A stretch of DNA of 64,000 nt, taken from the NCBI GenBank assembly GCA_016212085.1, contig JACRHL010000016.1:1-64000 (forward strand), in the 5' to 3' direction. This DNA is from Nitrospirota bacterium (lineage in GTDB: Bacteria > Nitrospirota > JACRHL01). Below, piece by piece: positions 33,545 through 41,364 of this stretch. Each line of letters opens with the position of its first letter. Position 1 is the first letter of the stretch. A model generated the notes under the pieces. It made no database searches. It was given only the letters and a program-made list of their open reading frames with translations, and was not told the origin of the DNA. The position numbers were made by a program, and so were the translations under genes.

Positions 33545-34353
33545 ACCTGCCCGCCAACGCCCACGGCGCCCCCCTGGTGCGCACGGTCCTGGTGGGGGGC
33601 GACCCGCAGGCGCTGGCCCTGATCCCGGCCCTGGCGCGGGATCCCCAGTTCAACCTGGTGGGGGTGCTGCCCACCCACCCGGCGGACCTGCTCCGCAACC
33701 TGGCGGACCACGGCTACGAACTGGCCGATCCCTGCCCCATCGCCATCTACGCCGATGTGGCGCAACTGGTGGATGTGGCGCCGGACCTGATCGTCGACGC
33801 CAGCGCCCATCCAGGAACCGCGCGGGTCCTGGAAGAGGCGGGCCTGGGGGCGGTGCCGCGCGTCAACCCGGCGGCGCTGCACACCCTGATGGCACGCCAC
33901 CCCGCCACCGCGCCGGCGCCGCCCGCCCCCCCGGAGGCGTTCGCCGAACGCCTCGCCAAGGAGGTGGGGCGCGCCTATCGGCACGGCCAGAAGGTGGCGC
34001 TGGTGCTGTTCCGCTTCCAGCCGGCGAACCCGGTGACGGCGCTGGAGCACGGGCAACTGGAGCGCGTGCGCCAGGTGCTGGCGGAGTCCGTGCGGCTGGA
34101 GGACACGGTGACGCCCTGGGGCGAGCGCGGCGTGGCGCTGCTGCTGCCGGAGACCGGAGACACGGTGCGCCATGTGGTGGCGCGTTTGACTTCCAACCTG
34201 GCCGACCATAGAATCCGCCAAGGGGTATTTGGCGGCCCGGTGCCGCGCTCGTCCGTCGGGTGGGCCTGGTTTCCGCAGGATGCCAAGACCGCGTCCGCCC
34301 TGATGGACCAGGCCTTGGCGCGCATGGGCCCGCACTTGCCTCTTGGCAGCTGA
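33541..34353 (+). CDS. Rossmann-like domain plus degenerate GGDEF domain protein
   Basis: 270 residues from GTG 33541 (GTGA overlap with the previous stop). Residues 10-115 resemble an NAD(P)-binding dehydrogenase-type domain (RTVLVGGDPQALALIPALAR...LVGVLPTHPADLL...PDLIVDASAHP). From about 135 the pattern is that of a GGDEF domain (VALVLFRFQ, VLAESVRLEDTVTPWGERGVALLLPET). The signature is WGERG instead of GGDEF, so no cyclase activity is expected. It could be a c-di-GMP or GTP sensor, or a purely structural remnant. I know no characterised protein with this combination. Confidence 0.6.
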   Translation: MNLPANAHGAPLVRTVLVGGDPQALALIPALARDPQFNLVGVLPTHPADLLRNLADHGYELADPCPIAIYADVAQLVDVAPDLIVDASAHPGTARVLEEAGLGAVPRVNPAALHTLMARHPATAPAPPAPPEAFAERLAKEVGRAYRHGQKVALVLFRFQPANPVTALEHGQLERVRQVLAESVRLEDTVTPWGERGVALLLPETGDTVRHVVARLTSNLADHRIRQGVFGGPVPRSSVGWAWFPQDAKTASALMDQALARMGPHLPLGS

Positions 34354-34397
34354 CACCACCCCCGGCCGCCGGCCGCAAACCCAAAAGGCTGTGTCTG

Positions 34398-34805
34398 ATG
34401 GATCGGATTGACCTGCTCGAATCCAAGGTACGCGACATGCTCGGGGCCGTGCAGCGCCTGCACGCCGAGAACGCGTCGCTGCGCACCCAGCTGGCGGAGG
34501 CCGAGCAGCGCCTGAGCGCCCTCGCCCAGGAACGCTCGGTGCTGGACCAGGAACGCGACGTGGTGCGCGACCGCATCGAGCAGCTGTTGGGCGACATTGC
34601 GCGTGTCGGCGCGGCCGACCCGGGCACGCCGGCCGAAACCCGCGCCAGCGTGGTTCAGCCCGCCGCCGCCACCCACCCGCCGGTGGAAGCCGCCGCCGGC
34701 CGGCGCCCGGAGACCGTGTCCACGCCGTTCCGCGCCCTGGACGGGGGCCGCGCGGGCCATGGCGGCGACTACCCGGTCAACCCGGTGCTGCCGGGCCTGG
34801 GCTAG
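34398..34805 (+). CDS. zapB: ZapB-like coiled-coil protein
   Basis: 135 residues. The first 75 form an uninterrupted coiled coil (MDRIDLLESKVRDMLGAVQRL, LHAENASLRTQLAEAEQRLSAL), as in ZapB/TIGR02449-type partners of ZapA. The last 60 are disordered and Ala/Pro/Gly-rich, making the protein longer than E. coli ZapB (81 residues). AAAGG lies 9 nt before the ATG. ZapB-like proteins bridge ZapA-FtsZ rings to other division factors. The zapA gene follows almost immediately, which supports the call. A frame extending upstream to 34260 overlaps the previous gene and is not used. Confidence 0.78.
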   Translation: MDRIDLLESKVRDMLGAVQRLHAENASLRTQLAEAEQRLSALAQERSVLDQERDVVRDRIEQLLGDIARVGAADPGTPAETRASVVQPAAATHPPVEAAAGRRPETVSTPFRALDGGRAGHGGDYPVNPVLPGLG

Positions 34806-34820
34806 GTGGAGGGGGGGACG

Positions 34821-35129
34821 GTGGAGGACGGCGCCACCACCCGCATTCATATTCACGGCCACACCCTGACGGTCAAGGGCGGCCATGTGGACGACGGCTA
34901 CGCCCGGACGCTGGCCGCCCATGTGTCGGCCCACATGGAGAGGCTCACCCGGGAAGCGCCGCTCACGCCGCTGGCGCAGGTGGCCATGCTGGCCGCCATG
35001 AACATCGCCCACGAGCTGTTTCAGCTGCGCGACCAGAGCGCCGCCCGCGAGGCGGACCTGGACAGCCGCACCCGCGACCTGCTGGAATGCATCGACGCCG
35101 AATTCCACTCCGTGCGCCGCGACGCCTAG
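34821..35129 (+). CDS. zapA: Cell division protein ZapA
   Basis: 102 residues from GTG 34821, chosen because a strong GGAGGGGGGG lies about 8 nt upstream; GTG 34806 would add five residues. The short beta part (TRIHIHGHTLTVKGG) and the long coiled-coil helix (VAMLAAMNIAHELFQLRDQ) match ZapA, which bundles FtsZ filaments at midcell. It directly follows the ZapB-like gene. 6S RNA, often found downstream of zapA in gammaproteobacteria, is absent; dapC starts 25 bp later. Confidence 0.9.
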   Translation: MEDGATTRIHIHGHTLTVKGGHVDDGYARTLAAHVSAHMERLTREAPLTPLAQVAMLAAMNIAHELFQLRDQSAAREADLDSRTRDLLECIDAEFHSVRRDA

Positions 35130-35154
35130 GCGCCGCGCCATCCCGAACATCGCC

Positions 35155-36333
35155 ATGAATCCGCGCATCGACCAGTTGCACCGCTACCCGTTCGAACGCC
35201 TGCGCGACCTGCTGGCCGACATCACCCCCGCCGACCTGCCGCCCATCTCGCTGGGGGTGGGCGAGCCGCGCCACCCGGCGCCCAAGGTGTTCCTTGAGGC
35301 CCTGACGGGCGCGCTGGAGGATTTCGCGCGTTATCCAAGCACCGCCGGCAGCCCGTTTTTGCGCGAGGCGTCCGCCGCCTGGCTGACGCGCCGCTTTCAG
35401 CTTCCGGGCATCGACGCGGAGCGGCAGGTGATCCCCTGCGCCGGCACCCGCGAGGCACTGTTCTCCATCGCCCAGGCGGTGGTGGGGCGCAAGGCGAACC
35501 CGGTGGTGCTGATGCCGAACCCCTTCTACCAGATCTACGAGGGGGCCGCCCTGTGGGCCGGCGCCACCCCCTACCTGGTGCCCGCCACGGAGGCGAGCGG
35601 CTTCCTGCCGGACTACGCGGCGGTGCCTCCGGAGGTTCTGGCGCGCACGGAGCTGCTCTATGTCTGCTCCCCCGGCAACCCCACCGGGCGGGTGGCCCCG
35701 GCGGACTACCTGGAGCGGCTGATCGCCCTGGCGGACGCATACGACTTCGTGCTGGCCTCGGACGAGTGCTACGCCGAGATCTACCCGGACGAGGCCCACC
35801 CGCCGCTGGGCCTGTTGCAGGTGGCCGCCGCCCTGGGCCGCGCCGACTACCGCCGCTGCCTGGTGTTCCACTCCCTGTCCAAGCGCTCCAACCTGCCCGG
35901 CGCGCGCTGCGGCTTCGTGGCCGGCGACGCGGACGTGATCGCCGCCTACCTGCGCCTGCGCACCTACACCGGCTGCGCGGTGCCCCCGCCCATCCAGCAG
36001 GCGGCGGTGGCCGCCTGGAACGACGAAACCCACGTGCGCGCCAACCGCGACGCCTACCGAGCCAAGTTCCGCGCGGTGACCGGGATCCTGGGGCCGCACC
36101 TGCCCATCACCCAGCCGGACGCAGGGTTCTACCTGTGGCTGACGGTGCCCGGCGGCGGCGAGGCGTTCTCGCGCATGCTGTTCGAACGGTGTAACATAAC
36201 CGCGCTCCCCGGCGCCTACCTGTCCCGCACCGTGGACGGCGTGTGCCCCGGCCGCGACTTCGTGCGCGTGGCCCTGGTGGACCAGCTGCCCCGGTGCATC
36301 GAGGCGGCGGAGCGCATCCGCGGCGTGCTGTAA
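35155..36333 (+). CDS. dapC: Succinyldiaminopimelate transaminase
   Basis: 392 residues, fold-type I aminotransferase. The PLP lysine lies in [12 protein letters not shown], with [18 protein letters not shown] and a C-terminal Arg in FVRVALV. The motif [11 protein letters not shown] separates DapC from general aspartate aminotransferases. It converts N-succinyl-2-amino-6-ketopimelate to N-succinyl-LL-diaminopimelate, giving DAP for peptidoglycan and lysine. It is followed by dapD, the enzyme of the preceding step, 58 bp downstream. The asd gene of the same pathway is at 62.5 kb. Confidence 0.94.
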   Translation: MNPRIDQLHRYPFERLRDLLADITPADLPPISLGVGEPRHPAPKVFLEALTGALEDFARYPSTAGSPFLREASAAWLTRRFQLPGIDAERQVIPCAGTREALFSIAQAVVGRKANPVVLMPNPFYQIYEGAALWAGATPYLVPATEASGFLPDYAAVPPEVLARTELLYVCSPGNPTGRVAPADYLERLIALADAYDFVLASDECYAEIYPDEAHPPLGLLQVAAALGRADYRRCLVFHSLSKRSNLPGARCGFVAGDADVIAAYLRLRTYTGCAVPPPIQQAAVAAWNDETHVRANRDAYRAKFRAVTGILGPHLPITQPDAGFYLWLTVPGGGEAFSRMLFERCNITALPGAYLSRTVDGVCPGRDFVRVALVDQLPRCIEAAERIRGVL

Positions 36334-36391
36334 GGGCTCACCCCCGGACCCGGCGCGGGCCGCCCGACACCCATTTGAACCAGAAGGACCA

Positions 36392-37219
36392 GTGACCGTG
36401 CAGGACATCGAGAAGATCATCAACGAGGCGTGGGAGGTTCGCGACCAGGTCGGTCCGGGAAGGGCACCCGCCGAGGTGGAACGGGCGGTCCTGCACGCCA
36501 TCGACGCCCTGGACCGGGGCGAGGCGCGGGTGGCCAGCAGGGAGAACGGCGACTGGGTGGTGCACCAGTGGCTGAAGAAGGCGGTGCTGCTCTACTTCAA
36601 GATCCACAACAACGTGCTGATGGACGGCGGCGAGACCCGCTACTTCGACAAGGTGCCCCTCAAGTACGCCGGCTACACGGAGGACGACTTCCGGCGCGAC
36701 GGCGTGCGCGTGGTGCCCCCGGCCACCGTGCGCAAGGGGGCCCATGTCGCCCCGTCCTGCATCCTCATGCCCAGCTACGTCAACATCGGCGCCCACGTGG
36801 GGTCCGGCACCCTGGTGGACACCTGGGCCACGGTGGGCTCCTGCGCCCAGATCGGCGAGCGCGTGCACCTGTCCGGCGGCGCCGGCATCGGCGGCGTGCT
36901 GGAGCCGTTGCAGGCCAATCCGGTGATCATCGAGGACGACTGCTTCATCGGCGCCCGCGCCGAGGTGGCGGAGGGGGTGATCGTGGAGAAGGGCGCGGTG
37001 CTGTCCATGGGCGTGTACCTGGGCGCCTCCACCAAGATCGTCAACCGCCACACCGGCGAGGTCGTCACCGGCCGGGTGCCCGCCTACTCGGTGGTGGTGC
37101 CCGGCACCCTGCCGGGCCGGGACGGCGGGCCGGGGCTGTATTGCGCGGTGATCGTCAAGCAGGTGGACGCGGGCACCCGCGCCAAGACCAGCATCAACGA
37201 GCTGCTGCGCGAGTTCTAG
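36392..37219 (+). CDS. dapD: Tetrahydrodipicolinate N-succinyltransferase
   Basis: 275 residues. The N-terminal helical domain has [13 protein letters not shown] left-handed beta-helix of hexapeptide repeats follows ([38 protein letters not shown]), with the DapD signatures [17 protein letters not shown] and [11 protein letters not shown]. It transfers succinyl from succinyl-CoA in the DAP/lysine pathway. The start is GTG 36392 with AGAAGG ahead. The TAG stop merges into copy C of a short repeat, followed by a strong terminator. Confidence 0.97.
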   Translation: MTVQDIEKIINEAWEVRDQVGPGRAPAEVERAVLHAIDALDRGEARVASRENGDWVVHQWLKKAVLLYFKIHNNVLMDGGETRYFDKVPLKYAGYTEDDFRRDGVRVVPPATVRKGAHVAPSCILMPSYVNIGAHVGSGTLVDTWATVGSCAQIGERVHLSGGAGIGGVLEPLQANPVIIEDDCFIGARAEVAEGVIVEKGAVLSMGVYLGASTKIVNRHTGEVVTGRVPAYSVVVPGTLPGRDGGPGLYCAVIVKQVDAGTRAKTSINELLREF

Positions 37220-37233
37220 GGCCTGTCAACACA
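37216..37233 (+). repeat. Short stop-codon-associated repeat, copy C
   Basis: CTAGGGCCTGTCAACACA, again starting one base before a stop TAG (dapD). It matches copy B (31528-31545) at 17 of 18 positions. Confidence 0.6.
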
Positions 37234-37256
37234 AAGGCAAGCCCGGCCGGCCGGGC

Positions 37257-37299
37257 AAAAAAGGGGGCGGCGCCCAGCGCGGGCGCCGCCCCCTTTTTT
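37257..37299. terminator. Bidirectional intrinsic terminator between dapD and pheT
   Basis: A6, then a perfect 13-bp GC stem (GGGGGCGGCGCCC / GGGCGCCGCCCCC) with loop AGCGC, then T6. The A- and T-runs allow it to end both the dapC-dapD transcript and the converging def-to-pheT operon. A second palindrome, GCCCGGCCGGCCGGGC, lies just before it at 37241-37256. Confidence 0.95.
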
Positions 37300-37309
37300 G
37301 TTGGCGTCG

Positions 37310-38998
37310 TCAGCCCGGCAGCAGGGCACTCAGGTCCACCTCGAAGGCGGCGCAGGGCACGGTGATGCCCCAGTGCCCCAGCACCTCCGGCGACAGCTCG
37401 CCGATGAGGCCGATGCTCACGCCGCCCACGGTGATGCGGCCGGCGCGGCCGGGGATGTAGGAGGCGTGATCCACCGGCTCCAGGGTGTGATCCACGTTCA
37501 GGTAGTAGGACAGCATCTCCAGGCGCGCCGCCAGCTCCGAGAAGTTGGCCTCGGGGTGGGCCACCAGGGCGGCCATCTGGGTGCGTGTCTCGCTGCCCAT
37601 GGGCGCGTCGGGCCGGGGCAGGGCCACCTCGCCCACCTCGAACAGCTGGTGCGGGTAGAACGCCTTGCCGCTCTCCCGCTCCACGCGCAGCAGCGACGGC
37701 AGCACCGCGTTGCGCAGCACGCTGTAGGAGGCGGACATGACGTTGGCCACCTCCACCAGGCTGGCGCCGTGCAGCTCCATGTGGTCGGTCAGCTCCTCGC
37801 GGCTCACCAGGATGTTGCTCAGCACCTCCTGGAAGCCCAGCCCCACCATGTGCTCGCGCACCCGGTCCGCCAGGGACTCGATGGGCAGCAGGCCGCCCAC
37901 CGTGAACTCCTGCGGCATCAGCGCCGCAAAGCTGTCGTAGCCGCGGGCAATGGCGAAATCCTCGATCACGTCCACCGTGTGCAGCAGGTCGTCGCGGTAT
38001 TCCGGGGCATGCACGGTCACGGCGCCGCCGTCGGCCCGCACGGAGAAGCCATAGGCGGTGAGCTCGCGGGCCACCTCGTCCGCGTCCACCGCATCGCCCA
38101 GGGCGCGGGTGAAGGCGTCCAGCTCCACCCGCAGCTCGCGGGCGATGGGCCGGGGCATGGTGACCTCGGCGCCAAACTCGGTGGCCTCCGGGTAGCGCAC
38201 CCGCACCGGCTCGATGCGGGCGCCCCGGTCGGCCATGTTGGTCGCCAGGATATTGACCACCAGGGTGACCATGCGCAGGTTGGTGCCGGTGACCTCCAGG
38301 AACAGCTCGCTGTCGCCCACCTTCACCTCGCCCACGGCGCGGCTGTTGATGACCGGCGGGAACGACAGCACGGTGCCCGCGTTGTCGGCGAGCAGCGGCC
38401 ATCGGCCATGATCGGCGACGATGGGGGCATACTGCTGGCCCTTGGGGTGCATGGCGGCGATCTCCGCCAGGGTGAGCGGCTCGTCCATGCCCAGGGGCAC
38501 GAAGCGCACCTCGGTGGGCGACACCGCCTTGTAGTGCAGCGGCCACGCCAGCTTGCCCGCCGCGTAGATGCCGATGGCGATGCTCCGGCGCTTGCGGCCG
38601 AACACGTCGCAGACCTTTTCCTGGGTCTGGATGAGCTGGGCCAGCAGCGTGTCGTCCACGGTGACGCCGCGCGCCACGCAGGCCCCCACGAACGGGCGCA
38701 CCTCGCTCACCGACGGGTCCACGATCAGCTCGTGGGGGGTGTCTCTGCCCTCCCGGAAGAACGGATAGACGTCGCCCCGGCCCTGGCGGCGGGCGCGGAT
38801 CTGGCGGACGACACCCTCCACGCACCACAGGTCGGGACGGTTGGTGTCGTTGAGCTCGACGCGGATCTCGCCGGACTTGGGGTCGAAGTCGTCCAGCTCG
38901 CCCTTGACCAGCGCCAGCTGCTCCTCGAACACGTCGGGGGAGAACGGCTCGCCCAGCAGGGCTTCAACATCGGCTTGGTGTACGGTGATGGTCGGCAT
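37310..38998 (-). CDS. pheT: Phenylalanyl-tRNA synthetase beta subunit, archaeal/eukaryotic type
   Basis: 562 residues, the size of archaeal and eukaryotic cytosolic PheT; the common bacterial form is about 800 residues. It lacks the N-terminal EMAP/tRNA-binding domain and the C-terminal anticodon-binding (FDX-ACB) domain of the bacterial type. Domains seen are an N-terminal B1-like part (ELNDTNRPDLWCVEGVVRQIR), a B3/B4 editing region (PINSRAVGEVKVGDSELFLEVTGT as the core), B5 (EYRDDLLHTVDVIEDFAIARGYD) and a catalytic-like core ending in GLIGELSPEVLGHWGI. It follows pheS by 27 bp and ends at the strong terminator. Both subunits are the same type, so the pair probably moved together. Confidence 0.93.
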   Translation of the reverse strand: MPTITVHQADVEALLGEPFSPDVFEEQLALVKGELDDFDPKSGEIRVELNDTNRPDLWCVEGVVRQIRARRQGRGDVYPFFREGRDTPHELIVDPSVSEVRPFVGACVARGVTVDDTLLAQLIQTQEKVCDVFGRKRRSIAIGIYAAGKLAWPLHYKAVSPTEVRFVPLGMDEPLTLAEIAAMHPKGQQYAPIVADHGRWPLLADNAGTVLSFPPVINSRAVGEVKVGDSELFLEVTGTNLRMVTLVVNILATNMADRGARIEPVRVRYPEATEFGAEVTMPRPIARELRVELDAFTRALGDAVDADEVARELTAYGFSVRADGGAVTVHAPEYRDDLLHTVDVIEDFAIARGYDSFAALMPQEFTVGGLLPIESLADRVREHMVGLGFQEVLSNILVSREELTDHMELHGASLVEVANVMSASYSVLRNAVLPSLLRVERESGKAFYPHQLFEVGEVALPRPDAPMGSETRTQMAALVAHPEANFSELAARLEMLSYYLNVDHTLEPVDHASYIPGRAGRITVGGVSIGLIGELSPEVLGHWGITVPCAAFEVDLSALLPG

Positions 38999-39025
38999 GG
39001 GTCACATTCCGTTGGGTCGGGCCGG

Positions 39026-40585
39026 TCAGACCGGCATGCGCATGGTGCGCACCAGTTCCAGGTCGCTGGAGAACAGGTCGCGGATGTCGTGCAGGCCCAG
39101 CGCCACCATGGCCATGCGGTCCAGGCCCAGGCCCCAGGCGATGACCGGCACGTCCACGCCCATGGGCAGGGTCACCTCGGGGCGGAACAGCCCGGCGCCG
39201 CCCAGCTCGATCCAGCCCAGCCGGGGGTGCCTGGCGTGCATCTCCACGCTGGGCTCGGTGAACGGGAAGTAGGCGGGCAGGAACTTCACCTCGGTGGCCT
39301 TGGCCAGCTCGCGGGCGAACAGTTGCAGCAGCCCCAGGAGGGTGCGGAAGTTGATCTGGTGGCCGAGCACGATGCCCTCCACCTGGAAGAAGTCCGGCGC
39401 GTGGGTGGCGTCCACCTGGTCGTAGCGGAAGCAGCGGGCGATGGAAAAGTACTTGCCCGGCACGGCGGGCCCCTCGGCCAGCTTGTGGGCCGAGTCGGCG
39501 GTGCCCTGGCTGCGCAGCACCAGGCGCCGCGCCTGCATCTCGCGGAAGGTGTAGTTCCAGCCGGTGGAGCCGGTGCCGCCGCCGTTGGCGTGAACCGCCG
39601 CCACGTTCGAGAAGAACGGCTCCTCCACCGGTCTGGAGTGCTTGGGATCGGCCACGAAGTAGGCGTCGTGGATGTCGCGCGCGGGGTGGAACTGGGGCAT
39701 GAACAGGGCGTCGTTGTTCCAGAACTCGTTCTGCACCAGGCTGGACGACATCTGCTGGAAGCCCATGGCCACCATCTTGGCCTTCACCACGTCCAGGAAC
39801 TGCCGGTACGGATGCTTGCGCCCCATCGCCACCCGGGCGGGCTTGAGCATGATGTTATAGCGGCGGAACGCCTTGCCCTTCCAGGCGCCGCTGGCGAGCA
39901 GGTCGGCGGTGAGCTGGCCGAGCTGGTCCCCCGTCACGCGGCCGGCCACGCGCTGGGCGACCTCCATCCCCAGGCGGGTGAGCAGGTAGCTGCGGCTGCG
40001 CCGCTCGTCCACCCGGAACACCCCCTTGGCCTTGCCGCGCTTGCGGTGCAACCCCGCCAGCAGCTCCTGCTGCTCGGCTGAAAGGGACGACTGCTCCAGG
40101 CGGCCCGCCGACTCCACGGTGGCGATGAGCCCGGTCACGGCCTCGACGGCCGACAGGTCGGCGCCGGGCACCAGTTCCAGCGCGCCGCCGGCGCCGCTGG
40201 TGACGATGGTGGCCTTCTTCAGGGTGCCCACGGCGGTGCCCGCCTCCGCCTGGTCCAGCTCCAGCAGTTCCGCCAGGTTGGCCAGGGTCACCTCGCTCCC
40301 CGTTTGCAGCAGGGTGATGATGCGCGCCTCGGGGGTGCCCCGCTCCGCGTAGCGCTGGCCGGTCTCGGTGAGGGCCACCGTGTGGCTGACCGACTCCCGC
40401 GAGCACTCGATGATGCCCTTCTCGACCAGCCAGCCGCAGGCCATGTCACGCCGGGCGCCATCCAGCCCGGCGGCCTCGGCCAGGGCGGCGTCGGTGGTTT
40501 CGGCGCTGCCGGACAGGGCGTTGACCACCGCGATTTCCAGTGGGTGCAGGCTGGCGGTGAGGGACTCAAGATTGGACAGGGTCAT
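39026..40585 (-). CDS. pheS: Phenylalanyl-tRNA synthetase alpha subunit, archaeal/eukaryotic type
   Basis: 519 residues, against about 330-350 for the usual bacterial PheS. The N-terminal 210 residues contain winged-helix-like DNA/tRNA-binding modules (LTLSNL..., EARIITLLQTGSEVTLANLAE), the hallmark of the archaeal/eukaryotic alpha chain. The class II catalytic core follows: MGRKHPYRQFLDVVKAKMVAMGF, FMPQFHPARDIHDAYFV, RCFRYDQVDATHAPDFFQVEG (motif 2) and GVDVPVIAWGLGLDRMAM (motif 3). Motif 2 has LRSQGTADSAHKL where archaeal enzymes have LRTHTTAVSA-type sequence, which places it in a distinct subgroup. It is co-operonic with rpe and rsmB. Confidence 0.94.
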   Translation of the reverse strand: MTLSNLESLTASLHPLEIAVVNALSGSAETTDAALAEAAGLDGARRDMACGWLVEKGIIECSRESVSHTVALTETGQRYAERGTPEARIITLLQTGSEVTLANLAELLELDQAEAGTAVGTLKKATIVTSGAGGALELVPGADLSAVEAVTGLIATVESAGRLEQSSLSAEQQELLAGLHRKRGKAKGVFRVDERRSRSYLLTRLGMEVAQRVAGRVTGDQLGQLTADLLASGAWKGKAFRRYNIMLKPARVAMGRKHPYRQFLDVVKAKMVAMGFQQMSSSLVQNEFWNNDALFMPQFHPARDIHDAYFVADPKHSRPVEEPFFSNVAAVHANGGGTGSTGWNYTFREMQARRLVLRSQGTADSAHKLAEGPAVPGKYFSIARCFRYDQVDATHAPDFFQVEGIVLGHQINFRTLLGLLQLFARELAKATEVKFLPAYFPFTEPSVEMHARHPRLGWIELGGAGLFRPEVTLPMGVDVPVIAWGLGLDRMAMVALGLHDIRDLFSSDLELVRTMRMPV

Positions 40586-40644
40586 GGCAATTCGTCAGTT
40601 TCGGGGTGATGCCCCGCGCGCGCGGCATGGGGTCATGGGGCCGC

Positions 40645-41328
40645 TCAGATCACCGCCTTCATGGCGCCGATCCGGGCCGCGTAGTCCTGGCCGCCGAAGA
40701 TGGCCGAGCCGGCCACGAACACGTCGGCCCCGGCCTTGGCCACCTCGGCGATGTTGTCGGCCTTGATGCCGCCGTCCACCTCCAGGTAGAGGGACAGGCC
40801 GCGCGCGTCGGCCATGCGACGCACCTTGCGGATCTTCTCCAGGGCGCCGGGGATGAAGCGCTGGCCGCCGAAGCCGGGGTTCACGCTCATCACCAGCACC
40901 AGGTCGCAATCCGGCAGGATCTCGGACAGGGTTTCCACCGGCGTGGCGGGGTTGACGGACACGCCGGTCATCACCACCCGGCCCGCCCGGGCCCCCTCCT
41001 CGCGGATCAGTTGCAGGGTGCGGTGCAGGTGCGGGCAGGCCTCCTGGTGCACGGTGATGCAGTCGGCCCCGGCGGCCACGAACTCGGGGATGTAGCGGTC
41101 GGGATCGGTGATCATCAGGTGGCAGTCGAGCGGCAGGTCGGTGACCTTGCGCAGCCACTCCACCACCACCGGGCCCATGGTGAGGTTGGGCACGAAGTGG
41201 CCGTCCATCACGTCCACGTGGATCACGTCGGCGCCGGCGGCCTCGACCCGGCCCACCTCGTCCGCCAGGCGGGCGAAGTCCGCGGCCAGGATCGACGGGG
41301 CGATCAGCTTATGGTCCTTGGTAAACAC
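40645..41328 (-). CDS. rpe: Ribulose-phosphate 3-epimerase
   Basis: 227 residues, a TIM barrel interconverting ribulose-5-P and xylulose-5-P in the pentose phosphate or Calvin pathway. Motifs are IAPSILAADFARL, VIHVDVMDGHFVPNLTMGP, LDCHLMI, MSVNPGFGGQRFIP and LEVDGGIK; the two catalytic Asp and the His metal ligands are present. GTG start at 41326-41328 behind GGGAGTGG. It lies 36 bp after rsmB and 59 bp before pheS in the same operon. Confidence 0.97.
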   Translation of the reverse strand: MFTKDHKLIAPSILAADFARLADEVGRVEAAGADVIHVDVMDGHFVPNLTMGPVVVEWLRKVTDLPLDCHLMITDPDRYIPEFVAAGADCITVHQEACPHLHRTLQLIREEGARAGRVVMTGVSVNPATPVETLSEILPDCDLVLVMSVNPGFGGQRFIPGALEKIRKVRRMADARGLSLYLEVDGGIKADNIAEVAKAGADVFVAGSAIFGGQDYAARIGAMKAVI

Positions 41329-41364
41329 GCACCACTCCCGGTAACCGGATGAAAGGGCCGCATT

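Noticed and set aside
35130-35154. 6S RNA gene expected after zapA
   Set aside because: Only 25 bp separate zapA and dapC, too short for 6S RNA.
37310-38998. pheT as a truncated bacterial gene
   Set aside because: The missing domains at both ends and the matching long PheS fit the intact archaeal/eukaryotic type, with a proper stop and terminator.
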